The notes: generated by a model not told the origin, from the sequence alone. 64,000 nt of DNA from Pterois miles (GCA_947000775.1 CAMQGK010000327.1:11774001-11838000); one strand, 5' to 3'. Counted from the first letter of the stretch, positions 23,554-36,445 are shown. Program-made: numbers and translations.

Positions 23554-23980
23554 TAGGGCTGTTTGGCACATATAATCACAATTATTGTCATCAATTTTGA
23601 GATCATGATTATTGAACCTGATTACTCATTGACTTTGGAAACTTCAAGCATTTAAAAAGAAAAAAAAAAAGGCTTTTGTATGATGTAAATGCATCACAAG
23701 GAGAAAGAGCACAGTGAGTACTAAGTAGCGGCGAGCTCTGGGCGAGAGGTGGTTTAAAGTGCCACCTTCATCCAAAGCCTTTCTAAGCCGACCTAAAGCC
23801 GGTTGTGGCACACCACCACGGGGCGAAAGTGCACTGCTCTAAAGGAAAGGCCAAAACGAGAGGGTAATTGCGAAACAGAATATAGCACAATAATCTTTTT
23901 ATGTTAGTTATTTTGTTTTCATAATCACCAGAAGCCTAAATTGTAATTGTATTTCAAATTTGATTAATTTCACAGCCCTA
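23554..23980. mobile_element. hAT-like MITE with 8-bp target duplication
   Basis: The 427-bp element has ends TAGGGCTGT and ACAGCCCTA. The flanking octamers are TTTCCTTA (23546-23553) and GTTCCTTA (23981-23988), matching at 7 of 8 positions, as expected of a hAT insertion. There is no coding sequence. The interior has a GC-rich segment (about 23720-23860) with GCCGACCTAAAGCCGG unlike its AT-rich arms. Confidence 0.8.
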
Positions 23981-26422
23981 GTTCCTTATATAGCCACTTA
24001 CGTGTGTAAGAAAATATCCCAAATATTGAATACGTAACATCATTTGTCAAAAGCTGCACCTCCTCTCAATGTATGTGCCCTCTCAAAGTAGTGCTGTGAT
24101 GTTGCATGTTACAGGGACTGATAAATGTGAACGCAGATCCCGCTGTTCTGATTGCATGAAAGCAATTTTGTTTTTCGATTTAATGAATACGGCAGTGTGT
24201 TCTTTATGACAGTTTTCCTAAAATTAGATTTTAAAAAGTTGCAATATATTGCTTTGCTTACAGTAGCGCAATATAATGCAGTATATTGAACGGTAACCCG
24301 TATATCATGATGAGTATTGTATCAGCAGGTTCTTGCCAATAACCCGCCCTACTGCCACTGCCATATGGGATGTCACACTTAGATTTTGGAAATATTGAAT
24401 GGTTGAAATAAGTAGTAAAGATGAAAAATTGTATTAACTTAATTAGCTAGAATATAAAGTGGTGTTTCAGATAATGTAAATGTCAGCAGATGTATTGCAA
24501 AGTATAATTATTCTTGCTGGTGTATGTCATTTATGGCAAAATGCAAGCTTTTAATAGACTGTGAAAACAAGCTTTTCTTTTAGCTGCACAAAAGTTTTTG
24601 AATGACGGCAGTGATGTTTTTTTTCTAAACCTCTCTCTTTTGCTGCAGTCTTTCCCTCTTTATGTCGGCTCTCATTCATCAAGACACTACTTTACAAGGT
24701 TACACATTTCAAACGTGGAATCAATAGGCAAGTTAAAAGAGAACTGACTGCGCTGCACGGCGCTGTTTTGAAAATTTGAGCCTTGATTCCTGACACACTT
24801 CGTGTTCAAGCCACGTTCTTTCAAAATATACACCCCAACCCACACACACACAGCTAAACATCTGCATTCCTGATATGGATTATACAACAAAAAAAATCTG
24901 AAACATGCACATAATGCATGGATTTGACCTCTGACATAGCATAAAAGATAAGAAATGATGCAAACATAATCTTTTACCATATGAAAGATAATCTATCATG
25001 GAATTTGAGTATGAGTAATTATGGCAGTGCATGTCAGAGGTGGTGAATAAATATAGAATTGATTCTACGATAATACCCTATGAAGGGATTCATATTAAAA
25101 TGAGGTTGGGTCATATTCCTGCCTTGAATCTCGAGGTATTATTGTGTGATTTAGAAGAAAGATCTTCATGCATGCGATGGTATGTATAAGCATGTTATTG
25201 CTGTTGCCAGATGATAACCTCTTATTTTTAAGGAAGTAATCCGTTTTTCCTGGAATTAAATGGAACAATGCATGTTTTGAGATTAGTGCAGTATAAGGTA
25301 TTTCTGCTACATTTGATTATACATGTCAGAGATTTTCAGAAACGGTGAGGGAGGCAGAGTGAGTACTTAAGAGAAAGAAAGTCGGATCACAGGATGGACA
25401 TGGATTCACTCCCATCAATATCCAGATAATCAAGAGAGTATACCTTTAATCCACGCATTGGTTAGCTTTCCAGCGTGCACTTTTGAAATATATTGCTGTG
25501 GTTCCTGTGTGTAAATCTTAGATTTTAATATCTGTATGTTCACATACATGTCTTTTGATGTTGCAGATTACGCTCATTTTGTTAACATAGTTTGCTCTAG
25601 GCAGATGAGATCCGTGTACGGCAGCAATCAATAGATTTCATGTAATTGCTTCATGTAAGTCAGCAGTCATAGTATAGGCTTTAATATAAAATGTAAATCT
25701 GACTGAATAAGACTTTTATTCAGGTCACTGTTCAACTATCTACATTTAAAGCTTTGAGTATTGAACTGTATGGACATACAGTGTGTGGTATTTGTCCACT
25801 AGTATGTCTCTTTAAATCACTCTGACACACTTTCTCTCTGTTTCTCACATCACCTCCACATACTTGTCCCACCCGTCCTGCCCCACCTCCCTTTTATTTT
25901 CCCCTCTGGCACTGTGGAGAAGCCAACCGAACACAAGCCGTTAGCTTGAAATCCGGCTTCAAGCTAACGGTCTGTCTTCGACTTGCTTATCTGTCCATGT
26001 TATTTGTCAGTCCGCATTTTCTGTTAAGCCCTCATTTGATTTTTGGCTTGAAAGTACCACTTATACGGTTGTAAAACATCAGAATAATTACCCTGCTCAC
26101 TCAACAGTTATTATTATTAACACTGGTTGCGATCTCATATCGGTTGAATTCAATTAGCGGCAGTGTTTCTCAAAATATAATAATCCCTTACCCAGAAACA
26201 TTTTTTTTTTTTTATCATAATAGGCAACTTTCTTTTGGAAGAACAGCAGCTTCTTCTTGTTTTGCGCCATAAACTTATTTAAATTGTGCTGTAAAACATT
26301 TCAGCAAAAGTCATGTAGAACATGACATGGTACACATGGGAGGGACAATCTTTTCAACTGCTTTCCAAATTGTTTATGGGAGCTACATTAATAACTTGAA
26401 AGCAATGTGTTAATGGTGAAAA

Positions 26423-27155
26423 CCGATTAACTGGTTGACCAATTAATCGGTTTGGCTCATTATTCCGCGCCGATAGGACGTTTTACAAACTGTTCTCGTG
26501 GAACTGGGCTTCGATTGTGGCCGAATGCTGCACAGCTACAGTCAGTCATGCGGGGACATACTGTACATCACTATTTTACACTGAGGCTCCGTATACAAAG
26601 CCAAGGTAGAGGGGAGGTTGTTTCAGTTTATTTATCCACCCAGAAAGCTATCTCTTGAATTTACTGTATATTGCAACACTATTAGTTCTTTGTCCACAAT
26701 ACAAGACAGGCAGAGAGGAGGAAAAGAAATCACTCTGGCGTTTTCTCTTCCAAATAATTCAACCATGGTCATGAAATGAAACCACACACTGTAGGATCCT
26801 CCTTGACCCGCCAATAAGAAAGAACAGTAATGGTTTGTAAGAGTGGCATTTAGCAACACAAGTAACCCTGGACAGAAACCACAGAACAGCGTCGCACATT
26901 GTAAATAATAATATACAATGTAATCCACTACCACACTTCAGGACCTTCTCTGACTGATGATTAAATTCAATTTTCAAATTTCAAAAAAACAAGTGACAAA
27001 AAGCAGATGATCAAAAACTGCATATGCAAAAGTAGCTGACTAGGCTGTTGCAGAAGTAAAGATATGAAGATATCGACCGATCGTCGTCGGCTTTTTCCAG
27101 CTCCAAACTATCATGTTAATACTGCCTTTAATAATCCGCTATAGGTCGACCTCTA
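26423..27155. mobile_element. Possible hAT-like element, poorly bounded
   Basis: At 26423-26450 CCGATTAACTGGT faces ACCAATTAATCGG in a tight hairpin with one mismatch. At about 27070-27155 there is GACCGATCGTCGTCGGC and a terminus-like end TATAGGTCGACCTCTA. AATCGG and GTCGACCTCTA motifs belong to a common fish hAT family. Whether the two parts are one insertion cannot be told, because no left TAGAGGTCGAC end is visible. Confidence 0.35.
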
Positions 27156-27511
27156 GTGTCTTGTTTCTCACAGACTTCTGCTTTTAGTAACTGCCGCTTG
27201 TTTTTCATCTTTCTATATTTCTACTTCTTTCTACTGTTCCTTGTTTTCAGGTCTATATTTTTTGTGTGCATGTGCTAGTGTGGGTAACAGCTCTGTAACT
27301 TGAAATTGAAATTGTGCCTGTCTTTTGTCCTCTCTGCACTCAAGTACGGTATATGTTTTAGCACTGAAAGCTTCCGATTGGGCGCAGTGTGCGGCCATTT
27401 CTTCCACTAGCCGTTCCTTTCAAGCTTCCCTTTTAATTTCCTTCTGAAGGGGTCTTGAGTTGAGGAGTGATACCACTGTGTTTGCTTTAACACTGACTCG
27501 GATGCTTATCT

Positions 27512-27515
<4 letters not shown>

Positions 27516-27571
<56 letters not shown>

Positions 27572-27660
27572 TGCGTGGTGTGTGTGTGTGGTGCGCGTGC
27601 GTGCGTACGTGCGTGCGTGTGTGTGTGCGTGCGCGTGTGTGCGTGTGTGTGCGCGTGCAT
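27516..27660. repeat. (TG)n/(TGCG)n compound microsatellite
   Basis: About 55 bp of pure TG is followed by a TG/CG alternating portion (GTGCGCGTGCGTGCGTACGT). Alternating purine-pyrimidine DNA of this length is a strong Z-DNA candidate. Cys-Val and Thr-His open frames across it are artefacts. Confidence 0.95.
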
Positions 27661-28424
27661 GCTGTATTGCTTTTTAGGCAAATGTTTAGCCTGGAGTAGA
27701 AGTCTCCAGATGTTTTTTTTGTCCTGTTCAATAGAAATTCAAACAGTGACAATGATCCGGCTGAAATCTTAACACACTGTGGCAAGTGGTCATGGGAGAC
27801 AAAAAGACACGGCCACACACAAGTTCGCAACACGCAGGGCAGCGCGTCATAAGATCTTGTTTACATAAGCTGTCTGGCTACCCTTTTGTGAATCTGTATG
27901 TGTGTGTGTGGTTATTCAATTCCTGGCTTCTGTTACTTAAACACACACATTCAAACACACAAGGGTGATGTCGGTTGTGTGAAATCAATACCGGTGCACA
28001 TTCAGTGGTCTGACCCATTTGGCAGCAGCAGTAATAGCCGGGGTGCAGTTCAGGGTCTGGGAGAGAGGCCAGGGCTTCGGACAAGCCAAAAACACACACA
28101 GTGGGTGTGTTTTTGGCTTGAGAAAGAGTACAAGTGTGCAAGACTGTGTATGTGTGTCTTTTTGTTTTTGTTAGAGGAGGCCTTTTTAAAGCGCTTAGCC
28201 CTGAGATATGGGTCTTTCAGAAATGTTTATGAGATGATCGAGAGAGATTATGAGGAAAAATGCACAAAGCATTTGTGCGCGTCTTTTTTTGCATAGTTGC
28301 CTTTAGAGCCAAGGTTGTAACAAGTTAATGTTTGAAGGTGAATCGGTATTTTTTGCCTCTTCGTCTGCTCTTTGACCAAGGCATTTGTACCCCAACTTTT
28401 CCAGTCGACTTGACAGCTTGTGTG

Positions 28425-28753
28425 TAGGGACGCACTGATCGGATTTTTTCAGTCCCGATACCTGGTCTTTGGGAATCGGCCGATACAGATTTGATACCAG
28501 TGTTTAATGAATAAGCTGCATGCATAACTGTGAAGTGACTGTATTATAATAATAAATCTTACACCAACAACTTTGTAAAAAAAAATCTGAAAAATTAACA
28601 GGAATTACAATTCAATTGTAAACCGTTTGTAATGTGTATTGTATGCAAACAGAGCATTGACTTGAACAGATCGGCCCCATTGTCATCGACACCTGATCCA
28701 GCTATTTGAGTCAGTTTTGGCCCGATATCCGATCCGGTACCGATGCATCTCTA
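28425..28753. mobile_element. hAT-like MITE with degenerate 8-bp duplication
   Basis: The left end TAGGGACGCACTGATCGG and the right end CCGGTACCGATGCATCTCTA are inverted repeats of the fish TAGRGATGCACCGAT family. The flanking octamers CTTGTGTG (28417-28424) and CTTGCATG (28754-28761) match at 6 of 8 positions. It has a subterminal GGCCGATACAGAT / GGCCCGATATCCGATC pair and no coding sequence. Confidence 0.8.
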
Positions 28754-29154
28754 CTTGCATGGATGTATGTTAAAAACAACATCTTTAATTAAAGATAATT
28801 GTAACTTTTGCCAACTTTCCATTGATTGGGAAAGATTGACTTACTGGTTATGATTATTTTTATTTTTTATTATTTCGAGTGGTTCGTCTCCTTAAGCGAA
28901 CCTTTAATTGTTTGATTCTTCTGCTATTGTCTCCTTTACAGAGATCGTCAGCCTATAACTTCATTTTCGTTTAGCCACAGGCTACATCGGCCTGTTTTTC
29001 CTGCTTCTGTGTTTGTTTTTTCTCGTTCTCTTTCAAACACTTAGCAAAAGACGGCGTCACACCGTGCTCTCTGTGTGTATGTCATAAAGTGTTTTTACTG
29101 ATTCACTCTACTTTTCACACTTGTGCATTCACGCGAACCGGAACACCTCAAGGG

Positions 29155-29188
<34 letters not shown>
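29155..29188. repeat. (TG)n left of MITE
   Basis: A pure TG tract flanking the inverted-repeat element that follows. A second TG tract lies on its other side (29475-29521), suggesting insertion inside one microsatellite. Confidence 0.92.
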
Positions 29189-29190
<2 letters not shown>

Positions 29191-29192
<2 letters not shown>

Positions 29193-29468
29193 GTACAGCT
29201 ATCATTGTGAGGACCAGTTTGAGTTTTAGACTGTCAGAGTGAGGACATTTTTGGAAAGTGAGGACATTTTGGCCGGTCCTCACCTTCAGACAGACCTTCA
29301 AAGGCCTTTTTGAGGGTTTAACCTTGGTTTTAAGGTCCAGGTTAGAATTAGGTTTAGGTTAGGGTAAGGGGAAGGATTGGGGTCAGGCATTTAGTTGTGA
29401 TGGTTAGGGTTAGGGTAAGGAATAGGGAAATGCATTATGTCAATGAGTGTCCTCACAAAGATAGCTGT

Positions 29469-29472
<4 letters not shown>
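29191..29472. mobile_element. Inverted-repeat element nested in (TG)n
   Basis: The 282-bp element has 24-bp ends. TTGTACAGCTATCATTGTGA at the left is mirrored by TCACAAAGATAGCTGTACAA at the right, with one mismatch. The interior includes paired GAGGACATTTT motifs and a telomere-like block GGTTAGGGTTAGGGTAAGG near 29402-29420. TG tracts lie within a few bases on both sides. It is a repeat type I recognise from fish genomes but cannot assign to a superfamily. Confidence 0.75.

Positions 29473-29474
<2 letters not shown>

Positions 29475-29521
<47 letters not shown>
29475..29521. repeat. (TG)n right of MITE
   Basis: A TG tract of about 23 units immediately outside the right terminal inverted repeat. 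Confidence 0.93.
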
Positions 29522-29522
<1 letters not shown>

Positions 29523-32500
29523 GTCAGACTCACAGGTGAGTGTTAATGTGGATTCTCACAATTAGTCCTTTGTTTAGTCGTATAAAGTTCACCTCTAAGA
29601 GTGTGACAGACAGGAACCTTGTGCAGGTATGTATGAGGTCAGAGCTTATCTGACTGACACACACACACAGGAGGAGACAAATGTATTTCTCTTTACAAAC
29701 AGCTTAATGCCACCAACACTGCAGAGGTCATGAGGGTTCAAATGCCTCTGGCTTTCCTTATCAGAGAAAACCAGTACACACACACACACGCATGCATGCA
29801 GATACACATCAGACCTCCCTCCTTGACACCCTTCATGGCTGTGGATCTTGAACTCCATTATGAACTTAAGGCAACATTTATTGAGTCATTGTTGAAAGGC
29901 AGCTGATGTTGGTAGCCTTGTCTTTACTATGCTTCTGTAGGCAGATATGTGGTGTAATGTGATTCTTTTCTGCAAGAGGTTTAAAAGCCCTTGTCTTTGC
30001 GTTTCTGTGCAAACAGACATCACCAGTACAGAGTGAGTCAAGTCACCTGGTCACAAAATGGCTTGGTGGCCGTATAACTACTCCTGAAACTGGAGGAAAT
30101 AACTCAGAGTAATGTAGAAACCAGCAGAAAATATCCCCAGCATAGTCGAGATCAGGAACTGTCTTAAATGTCTTGACAAACATTTAAGATCAAAGAATGC
30201 CCAAAAGAAAGTTAAAATGCCTTCAGTAACTCAGAGTCCGTTGAGAGTTCGATCTCTGGCAGTTTATGACTAATGATACTTCATACTGCCGTCTGTCAGA
30301 GGAAAATGTAGTATTTCTGGTCGCAAACTAAAAGTCATGATGAAGTACATATTACAATCACAAAAACCAAAGCTACAGATGTTCCTTCTAAACAACTGGA
30401 AAAGATTACAGCGTGAATAATCACCATGGTCTTCTGTAGTACAATGGTGCAAGTTTCCAGCAGTGGAAAGTAAAACAAGTCTAAGTCGCAGTAATTAAGT
30501 ATATATTTCCAATTTCCCCAGAAACCAACCAAACACTGCACTCTGGGGAGAGAAGAGAGAAAAAAGTTAATTTTTCACACTGATGACCAGACGACAGCTT
30601 GTTCGAACAGTCTGATTTGTTCCACGTTTAAACATGTATAGAGTTTAAAGGTCTGTTGAAGGTTGAATGCCCATATCGCCTGTCACTGGAAGCTCATTCA
30701 CACTTATCAAAGCTAATGGCAAACCAAGGCTTCTCTGACCCTTACTGAAGCATGTGTGGAGGAAAATCAATTCTGTCTTGCTTAAGATTGCAGTCATTAT
30801 GAAAGACAGACTGGTTTGCTTATACTATGGATGTGTTGGAGAACAATGGAAAGACCACTGCAACACAAAATGCTGTTGCTATAATTGATTAAGCTCAAGT
30901 CAGGGCACTTTGAACATTATTGACGCTCTGCACGGACAGTCTATTCATTCCTTTATTGCAGGGTTTTCCACTCTTCCATGCCAGGTTTTGGACATTATTT
31001 TAATAGTATGTATAATTCTATTGTTCTCTGCTTTGATATTTAGCCTAATTCACACTGCTGCAATTATTTTACACTAAAGTCATCCATATCCACAGAGAAA
31101 AATTGCATTAAATACACTCTTATGACATAACTAATTTTTCCTAGTTGTTAAAACTGAATTGTTTTCTGCCGTGCATAATTCGAACAATCAGTAGAATAAA
31201 TATTTCATTAAAATGGTTAATTTGTCCTCGCCTGCCAGCACAGACCATATTTTTTGACACCCTTTTCTCTCTGCTTCTATCAATTAAAATCACATAATGA
31301 AGTACAGTCTTTATGCATTGATGTATGGAGAAAATCCTGTTATGGTGGAATAAGGCTGTTACAGAGTGAGCGAACATGGTCAGAGGATTTACCACAGTTG
31401 TTTTGTAGTTTGCCATAATATCTGGGCTGATGTTCCCTCAACTACTCTGGAAGATTAAGTGTCTTTGATTCACTGGGGCCAAAGATGAAACGCCTGGAAA
31501 CGAATACTAATTCATCTGTGGGTTGGGGATTGGTTGTGCATATGTGCAAAGGAGCAGAATGTGGCAGTATTAATGATGAACTTTAGGGTTAATCGGGTTG
31601 AGCAGAAAGGAGGGGGTTTTAAGCCATTATGTTACCAGAAAGGGATGGATGATAGGGGAGGGCTGGGCCTCAGACCTTACGTGGTATCCCTCAGGGTGGT
31701 GGGTCGGTTTCCCTGGAGGTTACATGGTCCTGACCTCAAAAATACCCTGTCAGTGTCAGGCCATAGAGGTCCGTCTTCACTCACAAGGAGAGCAACAACA
31801 ATGCTGTGAAGTCAAATCTAGAGAGCAAAGCAGCACATTATTAATCACTTTATTACTGAAGTTGACATAATGTTGATGTCCAGCTGCAACAGTTGTGGGG
31901 TATGTACAGTGATGGTCCCAAAGGATTAAGGATTTGGGTACATCAACAGGTGGTTAATCTGTGTGATCTCTGCAGCTACAATGACCCTTGACTTCCAACA
32001 TGACCTCTGGTAGCCAAGCACTCCCCATTCAAACCTCAGTTGAGTATGTGGTCAAATTGCTTCAGTTTAATCTATTAAGATATGAAAAATATTTCTGATG
32101 TGCTATCATGGTTTGCATTGACCTTGCATACTGGTATAAATTGAATCACTCTGACCGTTAACATCACTCCACTTTTTTTCTAAGACACCAACACAGCACA
32201 GCTTCCTGTCCTTTCTGTCCTCTTTTAACCAGTTCACCCATGTGAACGGTTGTGTGTGAAACATTCTTATTGCTGCACCTGATTTCATTTATTGATCTGA
32301 ATTACTTGACAGGTTTTGTTTTATATTGTCTTGATAGTTAGAAACAGCATTAAGAGCTATTACCTGGATATTGTCTCTTTTCTCTCGCCAAGCAAGAATT
32401 TTATTGTAAAGCTCAGTACACAGAGCCACAGAGCGCCATGTCACTGGGTGGTCTCTGGATTATTCAGCACATTATTAGTCGGGCTTTAAAGGCATTAGCT

Positions 32501-32623
32501 TTTATTTATAAAGTGAAGAGAACATTTTATCACTTCGCTCATTTTTAAACGTGCAGCTGGTCGAAACACCCCAGTGATTCATAGAGCTAATATTCATACC
32601 TTATATTCACAAAACAATGGCTC

Positions 32624-32711
32624 CCTTCGATAGCTCAGTTGGTAGAGCGTAGGACTGTAGCGGCACCAGGCTGAAATCCTTAGGTCGCTGGTTCGAATCC
32701 GGCTTGAAGGA
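32624..32711 (+). tRNA. tRNA-Tyr(GUA), intron-containing
   Basis: CCTTCGATAGCTCAGTTGGT starts a full cloverleaf. The seven-base acceptor stem pairs with TTGAAGG (one G-T pair). The D arm carries the A box TAGCTCAGTTGGTAGAGC. The anticodon GTA is at 32657-32659. A 15-base intron at about 32661-32675 sits one base 3' of the anticodon, the canonical place in eukaryotic tRNA-Tyr. The T arm contains the B box GGTTCGAATCC. Base 73 is A. The outermost anticodon-stem pair is T-T, a mild flaw. No run of four T follows within 100 bp, so the usual Pol III terminator is missing, probably because a SINE begins 13 bp downstream. It could be functional or a recent duplicate. Confidence 0.8.
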
Positions 32712-32724
32712 GCAACCTTTGTTA

Positions 32725-33038
32725 GGGGCGGCAGTAGCGCAGTCCGTAGGGACTTGGTTTAGGAATCGGAGGGTCACCGGTTCAAGTCCCAACATGGACC
32801 AAGAACAACTGGTTGCTGGAGAGGTGCCAGTTTACCTCTTGGGCACTGCCGAGGTGCCCCTGAGCAAGGCACCAAACCCCCAACTGCTCGGGGCGCTTGT
32901 CAGGAGCAGCCCCCTCACTCTGATGCATGCATGTGTACTGTGTGAAATTAACAACAGAGTGTAAAAACTGAATTTCCCTACGGGGATTAATAAAGGTTCA
33001 TCTTCTTCTTCTTCTTCTTCTTCTTCTTCTTCTTCTTC
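32725..33038 (+). mobile_element. tRNA-derived SINE with (TTC)n tail, plus strand
   Basis: GGGGCGGCAGTAGCGCAGTC opens the tRNA-like head. The B box GGTTCAAGTCC is near 32780. The body GAGGTGCCAGTTTACCTCTT and the LINE-type tail TACGGGGATTAATAAAGG follow, then (TTC)n at 33001-33038. It is the same family as 8011-8344 and 54151-54502, inserted immediately downstream of the tRNA-Tyr gene in the same direction. Confidence 0.85.
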
Positions 33039-33399
33039 AAATCTGGCTATTGACCCTATTACTTTTTATTACATTCCAACCCCCAAAATGCCAAATGTCA
33101 TTATCATCCATGATACTGATGAGATGATAAAGCTGTTATTCACTTATGCACCATTTGTTTAGATAGAAGCCAGAACTATCTGCTTCAAGACAGCATGTTT
33201 TCATCTAAACGGACCAAACTGACCTTAGTGAATACACTCCCACTTGGAAAGAACTGAGTAGTAACTCGTCCTATTGAATTTGTCTGGTCATGGTTTTATG
33301 ACACAGTCCTGTGGTTTAAGGTGGTAGACAGCTTTGTGTCTCTTTTAGAGACCACCTCTCGCAAGCGGTCTCGGACCAGTTGTTTTGGTCTCGCACCAG

Positions 33400-33920
33400 A
33401 CTACAATAAATACATTACAGGGGAGGGACGGTTCATAAAATTCACAGTTTGGTTCGGCTCACGGTTTGGGGACAGGGTTTTCGGTTCGGTTCATTTATGG
33501 TACCACAAGAAGGCCAATTTCCAACTTCAGTTTAACTCTAACATATTAATAAAATCAATCATATTCCTGAGTGAAGTTTATAAAGACTGAAGAACAAACA
33601 CATCAGACAGTATCAGTCCCTCCTGTCCTCTGTCCTCATTGTCCTCATTGTCCTCTGTCTGTCCTCCTGTCCTCCTCCCTCTGCTGATGTGAACCACTAC
33701 AGGTCCTGCTGGTAGAGAGGAGGAGCTGCTTTACTACTAAGATACATGACAAACTAACCTAAACAGTCAGACTACAGAGCCTACTGCCAGCTTTAGTTTC
33801 AGCTTGTTTAAGGTTAAGTTGCTCCTAAACTTAAAAGACTTGAAGGTTATGATTTTGTTGTGACCGTGAGCATTAGACACGTGCTGCATCCTTTAGCGTG
33901 GCTCCTTTGTAGTGTCTTTT
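33400..33920. mobile_element. Possible hAT-like non-autonomous element
   Basis: The stretch has GGTTCGGCTCACGG, GGTTTTCGGTTCGGTTCATT and AAGGCCAATTTCCAACTT, phrases I associate with a high-copy fish hAT derivative. It also has a CTGTCCTC-rich block (about 33618-33680, imperfect GTCCTC repeats). The ends are not defined and no target duplication was found. Confidence 0.35.
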
Positions 33921-35626
33921 GTCTTGGATTGAGTTATGTACAGAAACTGTAGAGACTTGGCCCTGAAAAAGTATTTGAAAGGCTTGTTTTTTTAATAGCT
34001 CTGATTCATAACACAGTCAGTAGATTTCGTAGGCTTTCTAGTGTTAAGGACACCTTTAAGTGCAGGTAGTGTGCTGCAATGTCCAATGACGTGACTGTTG
34101 AAATAATGCGTTGATGATCAACTTTCTGTCTGTGTGAGTGTCTCCTGAGTGTAGCAACTGTTTCTCTCCAAACAAACGGCGCCAAGACAGTTGCATTTGT
34201 GTGCTGTGTGTGTCTTAGTCATCTCTATTAGTCATGAGGAGTGACAGGGTTATATCAGCCCTCCCTGGGTTACGGCAGGACACATGCATCAGTAGCGTGA
34301 CTACACCGTGTGTTTGTGCAGCGAGGAGCCGGTCTCTCACTTTGTTGTTGCTCGTTTGTTGTTGAAGACAAACCTCCATTAGTTTCCACACATGCACTCA
34401 CACACTTGAAGGTTTAAGGTATCAGCCAGGGCTAATGTTTCACTGGAACAGTTGATGGGAGGGGTGGCAGCTCCCTGGAGGCATTGGACAAAAAAAGACA
34501 ACAACTGCAAAAAAATACCAGAAAAAACACACAAGAGTGAGGGGGAAAGAAGGGAGGGAAAGAGAAGCGGGAAGGTAGAGCGGTGAGCAAGACAGGTTTG
34601 CCGCGATAACCTGCCACACTGGTGGGACCTGCCAGCATTTTACACCCTCCTTCCTTCCCTCCTTTCCCTCCAGCTGATGATTCAGCAATTAAACTACATG
34701 TGGTGGTGAGGGTTTCTGTGTATGTTTCGATTCTCTGTCTTTGATTTCAAACCCTTATTTAGCCACGCAACTAGAATAAAAGCATGCACCGTGAACAGCC
34801 TGGTTTAGTCATCACATGCACAGGGAAAGTCTCACACACAAACACCAGTCAGCAGCTCCATTGGAGAGTCCAAGTTTTCACCAGTGTATTTACAAAGAGC
34901 ACTTGGCAAATTTGAACTCAAGAACATCTGAGCTTGTGTCTGTCTAGGCCATTGCCGTTGTAAACTTGTTAAACTTGAGCTCATTGTGTTTTTGTTCGTG
35001 TTTAACTGAAGGCTTTTCCTGTAAGGAGAAAATGTGTTGTCTTCCATGAACCTTGGAATAAAGACACCACTAGATACTGGCTCCAAGAAAAAACAACTGA
35101 ATTGAAAGCGTTGAGAAAACTCTCAACATCTCTGCTGAACTACAAAATAATGTAAGTGTTTGAACAACGTGTCGAAATCTGTTTATGGTTGTTCCGAATG
35201 GAAGGTGAAGTGAAAATATGGCCGTGAAAAAATGGGAATGACCCCATTTTCAGTCTGGCTTGGAAGACATTCAGTGTTTCGCACATATTTGCACATGTGA
35301 AAAGTGACAGAAACAGTTGTTAAGAATGAAAAAAGAGAGTGAGAGTAGTTTAAAGTCTGGCTACTTCCTCACTTCACACAGCTGACCAACGATGGTGAGA
35401 AGCAACAAGTATGTGACACCTCAGAGGCCATTGTCTCCTACAAAATTATGTTCCCATACAACTAAACTGCATTCTCAATTACATTTGGTTCCAGTTTTAA
35501 ACATGTGATTAGAGTAAATTGATATAAAACAAGAAACACAGCAAAACTACTTAGCTACGTTAAGTAAAAAACATCATGGTTTGGCTTAAAATGTCTATGA
35601 CATCAAAACAAAACAAAAAATTCAAC

Positions 35627-35758
35627 AAAACTACTTGGTTAGGTTTAGGCAACAAAACTATCTGATTAGGTATAGGCAACAAAACTTATTGGTTAGATTT
35701 CGGTAGTAAAACTACTTGGTTAGGTTTAGGAAACTAAACTACTTGGTTAGGTGTAGTA
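35627..35758 (+). repeat. 27-bp minisatellite, five units
   Basis: Units begin at 35627, 35654, 35681, 35708 and 35735, each AAAACTACTTGGTTAGGTTT followed by AGGCAAC or a variant, so the period is exactly 27 bp. The same unit occurs in reverse complement at 44827-44930. Confidence 0.88.
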
Positions 35759-36409
35759 AAGTCCATGTCCACAAAACCCCCCATGCCTGCCCGTAGTGGA
35801 CTTTCGGGCTTGTTGTACTCATTTTTATTCAATAATTAATTCATTTGGTAACACATTCATGCTGTCCGCAGGTCAATGTAGGCAATGAAGGCAGTTACCA
35901 GCTCCATCACAACTTATCTGCTCAGTTTGTTTGAACAGTCAAGCAGCATGCTTGTAGCATGATTAAAATCTATCTGGCCAATTAGTCTCCACACTTTCAT
36001 CTTTTCAACAGTATTTCTACATTATCCCTGTGTTTGTTCCCGCACACATGAAACTATAAAACAACACAGTTTGTCATCCCTCGCAGTCAGATTTAAAGAT
36101 TACTCTGGTGTGAATAGCAAACATATATGAACACGACTTCTCTCCAGATAGGTATGGGATAGGTATGGGAATACCATATATCACTGTCTGCTTGTTTACG
36201 GTGTCTGTTTATGCTGCTTGTTGATGTGTTTGTTTGTGTATTGAAGTGATTTAATCCAGGAAGGAGTGAAAGAGTGAGAGACAGAGAGAGCCTTCCTGCC
36301 TACATACCTGGCTGTGTGTGTCAATAAGTCTAGCATTGTGAATTGGCTCCGTTTAAACGACAGGCAACCAGCAGAGTTGAGTCATTAACTTCACAACAAG
36401 CTGAAACTG

Positions 36410-36411
<2 letters not shown>

Positions 36412-36443
<32 letters not shown>
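36412..36443. repeat. (GT)n microsatellite
   Basis: A pure GT tract of 16 units. Confidence 0.94.

Positions 36444-36445
<2 letters not shown>

Noticed and set aside
27420..27833. 137-codon minus-strand frame rich in Thr-His
   Set aside because: It is created by the (TG)n microsatellite and has no splice or homology support.
29335..29425. Interstitial telomere array
   Set aside because: Only two or three TTAGGG-like units are present inside a MITE; this is not a telomere fusion scar.
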